A stretch of DNA of 6,746 nucleotides from Nitrososphaerota archaeon (GTDB lineage Archaea; Thermoproteota; Nitrososphaeria; Nitrososphaerales; Gagatemarchaeaceae). A model generated the notes under the pieces. It made no database searches. It was given only the letters and a program-made list of their open reading frames with translations, and had not been told where the DNA came from. Every line of letters begins with the position of its first letter. Within the stretch, counting starts at the first letter, position 1. Made by a program: the position numbers and the translations under genes. Shown here piece by piece: positions 1 to 5,372 of this stretch. The DNA lies in NCBI GenBank assembly GCA_005877225.1, contig VBPK01000134.1:1-6746 (forward strand). Reading direction: 5' to 3'.

Positions 1-2
1 CA

Positions 3-365
3 ATCGAGTACCTCTCGGAGATCGGGATGGAGAAGGTGAGGCGTCATGACGTCGAGCTCCTGAGGTACGCCATCGACACCCTGAAGGGCATTAAGGGGCT
101 CCAGCTCTACGGACCGGAGAGGGCAGAGGAGAGGAGCGGCGTGGTCTCCTTCAACCTCGCCGATGTCCATCCTCACGACTTGGCCACGATACTCGACGGA
201 GAGGGAGTGGAGATCAGGTCAGGTCACCACTGCGCTCAGCCGCTCATGGAGTGGCTCCGCGTCCCGGCGACGAGCAGGGCCAGCTTCCACGTATACAACT
301 CCTACGACGACATCGATGCCCTCAAGGCCGGGCTTGAAAAGGCGAGGGAGGTCTTCCGGTTATGA
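3..365 (+). CDS. sufS: SufS-type cysteine desulfurase, C-terminal part (5' end outside window)
   Basis: This is the last ~120 residues of a PLP-dependent class V aminotransferase-fold cysteine desulfurase, which takes sulfur from L-cysteine as an enzyme persulfide for Fe-S cluster assembly. The frame is open from base 3, so the gene starts outside the window and the PLP lysine is not visible. The diagnostic piece is RSGHHCAQPLM, whose Cys codon is at 231-233. It matches the active-site loop RTGHHCAMPLM of group II desulfurases (E. coli SufS, persulfide Cys364). The following SRASFHVYNSYDDID also matches the SufS end (CRASLAMYN). An internal ATG at 27 is not the start, because the protein continues upstream. 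The TGA stop overlaps the next gene's ATG (ATGA), so the two are probably co-translated. The group II loop argues against IscS/NifS. Specificity for cysteine over selenocysteine cannot be judged from this part. Confidence 0.93.
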   Translation: MEYLSEIGMEKVRRHDVELLRYAIDTLKGIKGLQLYGPERAEERSGVVSFNLADVHPHDLATILDGEGVEIRSGHHCAQPLMEWLRVPATSRASFHVYNSYDDIDALKAGLEKAREVFRL

Positions 366-772
366 GCGCGGAGATTTACAAGGAGATAATTCTGGACTAC
401 TATCGTCACCCCAGAAACTACGGGAAGCTCGAGAATTACGACATCTCGGCCCGAGACACCAACCCGCTCTGCGGCGATGAGGGTGAGAGGCGGATCAAGG
501 TCTCGGATGGCGGGAAGATAGGGGAGATCAAGTTCCAGGGGAAGGGATGCGCAATAAGCCAGGCCTCCGCCTCGATGCTCACTGAGTTCGCGAAGGAGAA
601 GCCGCTCGAGTGGGTGAAGGGGCTCTCAAAGGAAGACGTGCTGAAGCTGCTGGGAAACCCCGACCTCGGTCCTGCTAGGATAAAGTGCGCCCTCCTGGGT
701 ATGAAGGTGATCAAGACCGGCGTCTACCAATACCTGGGGGCGAAGCTCGACGACCTCTCGGCAGGCGAATAA
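362..772 (+). CDS. sufU: SufU/IscU-type Fe-S cluster assembly scaffold or sulfur-transfer protein
   Basis: A 136-residue NifU_N/IscU-fold protein that accepts persulfide sulfur from the desulfurase encoded just upstream. The three ligand cysteines and the conserved Asp are visible: NPLCGD (Cys37, Asp39), GKGCAISQASASM (Cys63) and ARIKCALLG (Cys109). The residue before the third Cys is Lys, as in SufU (RIKCA), not the His of IscU (LHCS). However, the 46-residue spacing from Cys63 to Cys109 is close to IscU (about 43) and lacks the ~18-residue insert that separates these cysteines in Bacillus SufU. The ATG at 362 overlaps the sufS stop by ATGA and has a strong Shine-Dalgarno, GGGAGGT at 346-352, 9 nt upstream. 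The pairing supports a Suf-type role. Whether it builds clusters or, like Bacillus SufU, is a zinc-dependent sulfur shuttle cannot be decided here. Confidence 0.92.
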   Translation: MSAEIYKEIILDYYRHPRNYGKLENYDISARDTNPLCGDEGERRIKVSDGGKIGEIKFQGKGCAISQASASMLTEFAKEKPLEWVKGLSKEDVLKLLGNPDLGPARIKCALLGMKVIKTGVYQYLGAKLDDLSAGE

Positions 773-777
773 CAGAA

Positions 778-1119
778 TCAGAGGGAGTAGATAACCTCCA
801 GCGCGAAGACGATGATTAGGGCCAGCGCAACCATCGTGGCTACCGTGACGCCCCTCCTGTAGCGGGAGAGACCGAATCCGTAGAGAACGAATCGGATTCT
901 GTGCATCGCGTGCCACGCCGCACCCACCAAGAAGAGGAAGAGGTACAGCTTCGATAAAGCCGGGATGTTAGCCAGCGGTCCCTTGGGGATCGGCTGCTGG
1001 ATGAGAAGTGTCACCACAATGGTCGCGGGCAGAAGGAATGCAGCTATTATCCCACCGATCGAGAAGATGCCCCAGTCGAGGGCTTCAAAGAGGGCTTGTT
1101 TCGACTTCAGGTCTTTCAC
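778..1119 (-). CDS. frdD: Complex II membrane anchor subunit D, fumarate reductase FrdD-like
   Basis: A 113-residue hydrophobic protein, close to the ~119 of E. coli FrdD. Three membrane segments are visible at about residues 17-40, 57-80 and 90-111. The first, WGIFSIGGIIAAFLLPATIV, follows the FrdD pattern FWGLFGAGG...AP. The second carries WHAMHRIR (His70, His73), comparable to the LHRMHHAMHD stretch of FrdD. With FrdC it should anchor the A-B catalytic dimer to the membrane and form the quinone site. The start is GTG at 1119-1117, overlapping the frdC stop as GTGA. Only a weak G-rich stretch precedes it, so coupled translation is likely. It is last in the operon and its stop lies 5 bp from the convergent sufU stop. 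The family call rests on short, hydrophobic similarity plus gene order, so subunit type is less certain than for A and B. Confidence 0.82.
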   Translation of the reverse strand: MKDLKSKQALFEALDWGIFSIGGIIAAFLLPATIVVTLLIQQPIPKGPLANIPALSKLYLFLFLVGAAWHAMHRIRFVLYGFGLSRYRRGVTVATMVALALIIVFALEVIYSL

Positions 1120-1502
1120 CCCGCAGAGAGAATCTGAACTCCGTAGACGAGAGAAGCGATGAGGAGAGACGCGACCACCAACCCTCCCAGGTTCGCGGTT
1201 AGCGCCAGCTTTCCACTCAGTACCACGGTACCTATCTTCATCGGCTGGATCCTTGGGAGGAGGAGGAACCAGGTGATCGAATGGTAGAGACTGAAAGCGA
1301 GGAGCGTGACACTCAGCGCCACGAATGGAGCCATAGCGAACTGACTCACCAGACCCCTTCCCCCGGTCTCAACCTGCGACAGGATCAGGAGATAGAGCAG
1401 CACGTATGCAAGAATGAAGACCGAAGAGAGTTCCCTCAGGAATATCGCGATGTACTTCCGCCTCCTAAGCCACCAGTACTTGCTCGGCTCCTTGCCTTTC
1501 AG
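1116..1502 (-). CDS. frdC: Complex II membrane anchor subunit C, fumarate reductase FrdC-like, proposed CTG start
   Basis: Read from CTG at 1502-1500 this is a 128-residue, three-helix membrane protein (about residues 22-44, 59-82 and 98-122), against 131 for E. coli FrdC. Visible matches are KYWWLRRRKY at the N-terminus (FrdC TWWKKLPFYRFYM), FLREL with Glu24 at the position of FrdC Glu29, and SLYHSITWFLLLP with His74 and Trp78 at FrdC His82 and Trp86, residues linked to menaquinone binding. The first ordinary start is GTG at 1403-1401, but it would cut off the WW region, Glu24 and most of helix 1. No ATG, GTG or TTG lies between it and the in-frame TGA at 1532-1530. The CTG sits one base after the sdhB stop (TGA-T-CTG) and follows GGAGG (1517-1513) by 10 nt. 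No haem-ligand pattern stands out, which fits a haem-free FrdCD type by inference. Confidence 0.84.
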   Translation of the reverse strand: MKGKEPSKYWWLRRRKYIAIFLRELSSVFILAYVLLYLLILSQVETGGRGLVSQFAMAPFVALSVTLLAFSLYHSITWFLLLPRIQPMKIGTVVLSGKLALTANLGGLVVASLLIASLVYGVQILSAG

Positions 1503-1503
1503 A

Positions 1504-2265
1504 TCACTTTCCCCTCCTCGTGATCGACTTCAAACTCGTCAGCGCAGCGTCGATCTTGATCCTCTGAAGCGCCAGCGCCGGGTCGACGTTCTTCGGGCAG
1601 ACGGTGGAGCACTCCCCCACGAACGTGCAGTCGAAGGCCCCCGCGTCTCTTGTCAAGAGGTCGAGCCTCTCCTTCGCCCCCTCGTCCCTCGAGTCGAGGT
1701 TGTACCTGTACCCGAGAGCGGCTGCCGCCGGCCCGATGAACTCTCTGTCCGCGGCGAATACCGGACACGCGGCATAACAGAGCATGCAGTTGATGCAGGC
1801 GCCGAACTGCTCATACCTCTGAAGCTGCTCCGGCTTCTGCAGGTACTCTCCCTCCTCGAGTGCTCTCTCCCTCTCCCTGATTATCCACGGCTCCACCCTC
1901 CCGAGCTTCTCCATGAAGTCGCCGATGTCCACGACGAGGTCCTTCTGAACTGGAAAGTTGTGGAGCGGTTCGATCACTACCTTCTCCCCCGTCTCTGGGA
2001 TTGGAGCTGCGCACGTCAGCCTCGGGGTGCCGTTAACGAGCGCCCCGCAGCTCCCGCAGACTCCCATCCTGCACGACCATCTGAAGGCGAGAGACCCGTC
2101 AAGCCAGTCGCTCGCGTAGTTTAGGGCGTCCAAAACGAACATCTTCGGATGGTACTTTACTTCGTACTCCTGGTAGAAGCTATCGGGTGATCGTCCCGGG
2201 AGGTACCTCTTGACCCTTATCGTGACCTTCTCTGGAAGGGTGGAGTGGTCAGTACTTTCTTTCAG
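1504..2265 (-). CDS. sdhB: Succinate dehydrogenase/fumarate reductase iron-sulfur subunit B, proposed CTG start
   Basis: The electron-transfer subunit between flavin and quinone. From CTG at 2265-2263 it has 253 residues, usual for SdhB/FrdB. The plant-type ferredoxin domain has the [2Fe-2S] ligands CRMGVCGSC...C (Cys65, 70, 73, 85). The C-terminal domain has CINCMLCYAACP (Cys157, 160, 163, 167) and CTFVGECSTVCP (Cys213, 219, 223), giving one [4Fe-4S] and one [3Fe-4S] cluster. Val216 occupies the place where some archaeal enzymes have an extra Cys and a second [4Fe-4S]. The first ATG, at 2142, would remove the ferredoxin strands KVTIRVKRY and YQEYEVKY, which are clearly coding. No ATG, GTG or TTG exists between it and the in-frame TGA at 2283-2281. 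The CTG has GAGGTG 8 nt upstream and overlaps the end of sdhA by 17 nt. Confidence 0.93.
   Translation of the reverse strand: MKESTDHSTLPEKVTIRVKRYLPGRSPDSFYQEYEVKYHPKMFVLDALNYASDWLDGSLAFRWSCRMGVCGSCGALVNGTPRLTCAAPIPETGEKVVIEPLHNFPVQKDLVVDIGDFMEKLGRVEPWIIRERERALEEGEYLQKPEQLQRYEQFGACINCMLCYAACPVFAADREFIGPAAAALGYRYNLDSRDEGAKERLDLLTRDAGAFDCTFVGECSTVCPKNVDPALALQRIKIDAALTSLKSITRRGK
1511..1519 (-). promoter_or_regulatory. Shine-Dalgarno that supports the CTG start of frdC
   Basis: The minus strand reads GAGGAGGGG here, inside the end of sdhB. Its GGAGG core (1517-1513) lies 10 nt, and its GAGGGG register 8 nt, before the CTG at 1502-1500. It is 100 nt or more from the first ordinary start, GTG at 1403, so it can only serve a start near 1500. 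Confidence 0.7.
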
Positions 2266-3979
2266 TGGGCTGCCACCTCGTCAGGTTCACTGCGAGTTTC
2301 TCAAGCCTCGGGCCCTGGGGTGTGTGGTATGAGAGTTGGTGCACAAGAAATGACGTGTCGTCCCTCCTGGGAAAGTCGGTCCTGAAGTGGGCTCCCCTCG
2401 ACTCCTCACGCGTTAGGGCAGAGTGGGCCACCGCTTCGGCGACATCGAGCATGAAATCAAGCTCGAATGCGTGAACCAACTCCATATTGAATGTTCTCCC
2501 TCTGTCATCGACCTTCGCCGAGAGGAGTCGCCCCTTCAACTCACGTATTTCTCTGAGCGCCTCTCTGAGTCCCTTACTCTCGCGGAAGATTCCGACCTTC
2601 GTCTCCATCAGAGACTGGAGGCCCTCCCTTATCTCTGCGAGCCTCTCCTGACCCCCCTCCTTCTTCAGGAGGCTGTTCATCCCTTCTTCCGCCAAGGAGA
2701 CATACTGCTTCGAGGAGACCGGCCGGTCCCCGCCCGGATTATGGCCTTTCTCTCTTCTGGACAGGGCGAAGCTCGCGGCGTCTTGCCCAGCCCTCCTTCC
2801 GAAGACGAGGCACTCCGATAGCGAGTTCGAGCCCAGCCTGTTCGCCCCATTTATCGTTACGCAGGCCGCCTCCCCGCAAGAGTAGACGCCCGGGAGGGGT
2901 GTCCTGCCGTTGACGTCGGTATGAATCCCTCCCATCGTGTAGTGCTGGGCAGGACGGACGGGTATCGGCTCGTTCACCGGGTCTATCTTTGCGTAGTTCA
3001 AGGCCAACTCTCTTACGAACGGTAGTCTGCTGTCGATCACTTCTTCACCGAGGTGGCGCAGGTCCAGTAGCAGGTACGCCCCGAAGGGACCCTCAAACCC
3101 CCTTCCCTCCCTAATCTCCTGTACGAGAGCACGGGAGAGGATATCCCTCGGACCCAGCTCCATCTTCTCGGGGGTATACCTGCTCAGAAACCTCTCTCCA
3201 TCTTTGTTCTTGAGGTATCCTCCCTCCCCCCTCGAGGCCTCCGTTATCAGAATCCCCGTCCCGGGCAGAGCGGTGGGATGAAACTGGACGAACTCCATAT
3301 CCTTCAACGGCACTCCCGCCCTGTACGCGATCGCCATCCCATCTCCCGTCTTTATCACCCCGTTGGTCGTAAACTGGTATATCCTCCCCGCTCCCCCCGT
3401 TGCGACGATGACAGCAGAGGCGGAGACGAAGGCGAGTTCGCTCGTCCTCAGGTCCAGGGCCACAAGCCCCTTGACCGCCCCACCCTCGACGGCGAGTGAC
3501 AAGACAAACCACTCGTCGTACCTGACGATGCTCGGGTACTTCAGCGAGTGCTGGAGGAGGGTGTGAAGTAGATGAAATCCTGTCTTGTCGGCGGCGAAGA
3601 GTGTTCTCTTCACGCTCATGCCTCCGAAGGCCCTCGCCGCCAACTTGCCGCCCTCCTCCCTGCTCCACGGGCAGCCCCAGTGCTCCAGTTGAATCACCTC
3701 CGACGGAGCTTCTCTCACGAAGAGCTCGACCGCGTCCTGGTCGGCAAGATAATCACTCCCCTTGATTGTGTCAAGGGCGTGAAGGTCCATGGAGTCGTAA
3801 TCCTTGAGCACGGCCGCCGTCCCTCCCTCGGCTGAGACCGTATGACTTCTCATCGGGTAAACCTTCGACAATAGACCGATACTGAGCTTGTCACTGAAGG
3901 TCGCGGCCGCTATCGCGGCCCTAAGCCCAGCGGCACCCGCACCTACTATTGCGATGTCATGCGAGAACTTCTCTACCAT
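2249..3979 (-). CDS. sdhA: Succinate dehydrogenase/fumarate reductase flavoprotein subunit A
   Basis: A 576-residue catalytic subunit that interconverts succinate and fumarate with FAD. In order: the Rossmann dinucleotide motif VGAGAAGLRAA (residues 12-22); SHTVSAEGG with His46, the expected covalent 8-alpha-histidyl FAD attachment; VQFHPT (231-236); ASRGEGGYL with Arg250, matching the proton-shuttle Arg286 of E. coli SdhA; HYTMGG with His346, matching His354; GANRLGSNSL with Arg381, matching Arg399; and the C-terminal SRGAHFRTDFPRRDD. All key residues are present and length is normal. The ATG at 3979-3977 places the Rossmann motif at the usual distance from the N-terminus; a weak GAAGG precedes it. 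It leads the operon A-B-C-D, the order of E. coli frdABCD. The covalent-FAD His and neighbouring B, C and D exclude L-aspartate oxidase. Physiological direction (succinate oxidation or fumarate reduction) cannot be read from the sequence. Confidence 0.97.
   Translation of the reverse strand: MVEKFSHDIAIVGAGAAGLRAAIAAATFSDKLSIGLLSKVYPMRSHTVSAEGGTAAVLKDYDSMDLHALDTIKGSDYLADQDAVELFVREAPSEVIQLEHWGCPWSREEGGKLAARAFGGMSVKRTLFAADKTGFHLLHTLLQHSLKYPSIVRYDEWFVLSLAVEGGAVKGLVALDLRTSELAFVSASAVIVATGGAGRIYQFTTNGVIKTGDGMAIAYRAGVPLKDMEFVQFHPTALPGTGILITEASRGEGGYLKNKDGERFLSRYTPEKMELGPRDILSRALVQEIREGRGFEGPFGAYLLLDLRHLGEEVIDSRLPFVRELALNYAKIDPVNEPIPVRPAQHYTMGGIHTDVNGRTPLPGVYSCGEAACVTINGANRLGSNSLSECLVFGRRAGQDAASFALSRREKGHNPGGDRPVSSKQYVSLAEEGMNSLLKKEGGQERLAEIREGLQSLMETKVGIFRESKGLREALREIRELKGRLLSAKVDDRGRTFNMELVHAFELDFMLDVAEAVAHSALTREESRGAHFRTDFPRRDDTSFLVHQLSYHTPQGPRLEKLAVNLTRWQPTERKY
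2274..2279 (-). promoter_or_regulatory. Shine-Dalgarno that supports the CTG start of sdhB
   Basis: The minus strand reads GAGGTG, a good match to the archaeal GGAGGTGATC consensus, with an 8-nt spacer to the CTG at 2265-2263. It lies within the last codons of sdhA and has no other initiation codon at a usable distance. Confidence 0.68.
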
Positions 3980-4003
3980 GCGCCTTCAAGACTTCTGAAG
4001 AGG

Positions 4004-4019
4004 GGGTGACGCGTGACCC
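4004..4019. promoter_or_regulatory. Imperfect palindrome, possible operator in the sdhA-uL22 divergent gap
   Basis: GGGTGACGCGTGACCC: the two halves pair except for one symmetric position, around a central ACGCGT. It lies 25 nt upstream of the sdhA start codon, where it could overlap the start of the sdh transcript. A further GGGTGACC occurs at 4055-4062. A regulator-binding role is an inference; the half-sites are short and could be chance. Confidence 0.3.
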
Positions 4020-4102
4020 GCGTTTTACGTCTTTCTGATTCAGACACTGAAGCTGGGTGACCGCAACGTCGTCATCTTCGACCGAAGAATCGAAATCGCT
4101 TC

Positions 4103-4115
4103 ACAAAGTATTTAA
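4103..4115 (+). promoter_or_regulatory. TATA box with partial BRE for the uL22 ribosomal operon
   Basis: ACAAAG followed by TATTTAA resembles an archaeal BRE/TATA pair and lies in the AT-richest part of the gap. The usual ~25-nt distance puts the transcript start near 4134-4140, leaving a leader of roughly 15-20 nt before the TTG at 4155. The box reads TTAAATA on the other strand, so it might also serve sdhA with a ~100-nt leader. No clearer sdhA promoter is visible. Confidence 0.55.
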
Positions 4116-4154
4116 CACGTCCAAATATCGCAGAGGAGCCACGAGTGGGCATAG

Positions 4155-4580
4155 TTGCCGGAGTTTGCTTACAGCTTCCAGGGTTTTGACCCAGCGGTGC
4201 ATGTCAGGGCCAGCGGGCGCGAGGTTAACGTCTCCCCGAAGGCGGCAAGAGAGGTTGCGTTAGCGATCAGAGGGAAGCCCCTCCCCGAGGCAATCGAGCT
4301 CCTCGAATCGGTCGAAACCCTCAAGATGCCCATCGCATTTCGAAGGCACAAGCTGAAGGTTGGGCATCGAAGCGAGCTTGCTGGTTTCCCCTCCGGTTCC
4401 TACCCTGTCAAGACGGCCCGCGCTTTTGTCGATGTCCTGAAGAATCTTCAGAGTATTTGTGAATTCAAGGGGCTGGACCCCGAACGTGTCAGGATCATAC
4501 ATTCGTCTGCTTACGCTGGCCGGTATAGCCCGCCATGTCCGCCCAAGAAAGAAGCGCCGTCAAGGGTTTACTGCAGATGA
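4155..4580 (+). CDS. rpl22: Large ribosomal subunit protein uL22, TTG start, divergent and shortened C-terminus
   Basis: uL22 binds 23S rRNA and normally lines the peptide exit tunnel. Residues 1-123 fit archaeal uL22 well: FAYSFQGFDPAVHVRAS at the N-terminus, SPKAAREVALAIRG (27-40), FRRHKLKVGHRS (62-73), YPVKTARAF (83-91) and EFKGLDPERVRIIHSSAYAGR (103-123). After AGR the usual ~30-35 residues with the KRxxPRAxGRA motif and the final strand are missing. A short unrelated tail (YSPPCPPKKEAPSRVYCR) overlaps uS3 instead. The total is 141 residues, against about 150-155. TTG at 4155 is the start because an in-frame TAG precedes it directly and the conserved N-terminus begins at once. GAGGAG at 4133-4138 is rather far for a Shine-Dalgarno. 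It heads the operon, without uS19 upstream. Confidence 0.9.
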   Translation: MPEFAYSFQGFDPAVHVRASGREVNVSPKAAREVALAIRGKPLPEAIELLESVETLKMPIAFRRHKLKVGHRSELAGFPSGSYPVKTARAFVDVLKNLQSICEFKGLDPERVRIIHSSAYAGRYSPPCPPKKEAPSRVYCR

Positions 4581-5212
4581 ACAGAAGCTACGTGCAGATC
4601 GACGAGTTCCTGGAGAAAGCGCTCAAGGAAGCAGGATACGGCGGCCTCGAGATACAGAAGACTCCCATCGGAACGACTCTGAAAGTCTCTGTCGCCAGAC
4701 CGGGGCTCGCGATCGGGCGGAGGGGGACGGGCATCAAGGACCTCACCGAGCAGGTTGCAGCTCAATTCCGTTTCCAGAATCCACAGATTGCCGTCTCCGA
4801 GGTCAAGACCCCAGAACTGAACGCGAAGATCATGGCGGCGAGGATTGCCCAGATCGTTTCAAGGGGGACCGCCTTCCGTCGGGCAGCGAACTGGACCCTC
4901 AACACGATCATGAACGCGGGGGCGATGGGGGTCGAGATCTCAATCGCGGGGAAACTTAGGTCAGACAGGTCACACAGCGAGACGTACCGGGCGGGCGTCG
5001 TGCCCAAGAGCGGCGAAACCGCGACAAAGATTGTCAGGGAGGCGACGACAGACGTTCTGTTGAAACTCGGGCTTTACGGAATCAAGGTGAAGATCGCCCT
5101 GAAGAATGCGGTGGCGCCCGACGTCGAGATAAAGGAGGACATGAGGGAGGTAAAGGTGGAGGAGAATGCCGAACCTGAAGGCGAAGTTGCTGAAAGGGCA
5201 AGAGCCAGATAA
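4535..5212 (+). CDS. rps3: Small ribosomal subunit protein uS3, archaeal type with KH domain
   Basis: A 225-residue 40S/30S head protein at the mRNA entry channel. The type II KH domain shows RPGLAIGRRGTGIKDL with the GRRG loop at residues 61-64. The C-terminal domain has SRGTAFRRAANW (109-120) and GAMGVEISIAGKLRSDRS (129-146), followed by a charged tail. The ATG at 4535 follows an in-frame TAG at 4526 and gives an N-terminus (SAVKGLLQ...IDEFLEKAL) with archaeal spacing. No Shine-Dalgarno precedes it. The alternative ATG at 4577 has AAGGG 10 nt upstream and would overlap the uL22 stop as ATGA, like other junctions here, but makes the N-terminus short. The 3' end overlaps uL29 by 47 nt. Confidence 0.96.
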   Translation: MSAQERSAVKGLLQMNRSYVQIDEFLEKALKEAGYGGLEIQKTPIGTTLKVSVARPGLAIGRRGTGIKDLTEQVAAQFRFQNPQIAVSEVKTPELNAKIMAARIAQIVSRGTAFRRAANWTLNTIMNAGAMGVEISIAGKLRSDRSHSETYRAGVVPKSGETATKIVREATTDVLLKLGLYGIKVKIALKNAVAPDVEIKEDMREVKVEENAEPEGEVAERARAR

Positions 5213-5372
5213 GCTCAGAGAGACGCTCTACGACCTTAGGGCGGAGCTCTCCAAGCTTCGGAGCACAGCGGCTCGTGGGCTCAACAAGAAGGACACTGGG
5301 AAGATAAGGAAGGTACGGAGAGACATCGCTAGAGTCCTAACGACGATGACTGAGAGGGGAGTGGGCGAGTGA
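5166..5372 (+). CDS. rpl29: Large ribosomal subunit protein uL29
   Basis: A 68-residue protein of two helices that sits near the exit tunnel and, in other organisms, helps dock SRP and chaperones. The family pattern is clear: LRETLYDLRAELSKLRSTAA in the first helix and GKIRKVRRDIARVLTTMTER in the second. The ATG at 5166 has a strong GGTGGAGG just upstream and gives the standard N-terminus. It begins inside uS3, sharing 47 nt in a different frame, a longer overlap than at most junctions here. Its stop TGA overlaps the next gene's GTG (GTGA). Confidence 0.93.
   Translation: MPNLKAKLLKGQEPDKLRETLYDLRAELSKLRSTAARGLNKKDTGKIRKVRRDIARVLTTMTERGVGE

Noticed and set aside
1414..2124. A 236-codon open frame on the + strand opposite sdhB
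   Set aside because: Arginine- and proline-rich composition typical of an antisense shadow in GC-rich DNA; sdhB on the other strand has all its cluster ligands.
1504..2142. sdhB starting at ATG 2142
   Set aside because: It would remove the first strands of the [2Fe-2S] domain, which are plainly coding upstream, and leave a 212-residue protein with no Shine-Dalgarno at the ATG.
3111..3668. A 185-codon Gly/Arg-rich frame inside sdhA on the same strand
   Set aside because: It is an alternative frame of the intact flavoprotein gene with low-complexity composition.
3984..4000. CTTCA-N7-TGAAG inverted repeat before sdhA as a regulatory hairpin
   Set aside because: The stem is only 5 bp with a 7-nt loop, which is expected by chance.
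4522..4600. A +1 frameshift that would continue uL22 as IARHVRPRKKRRQ, faintly like the missing PRAxGR region
   Set aside because: That frame stays open for hundreds of bases into uS3 with no stop at a sensible place, and the rest of the segment does not resemble uL22. A missing stretch of DNA or true loss explains it better.
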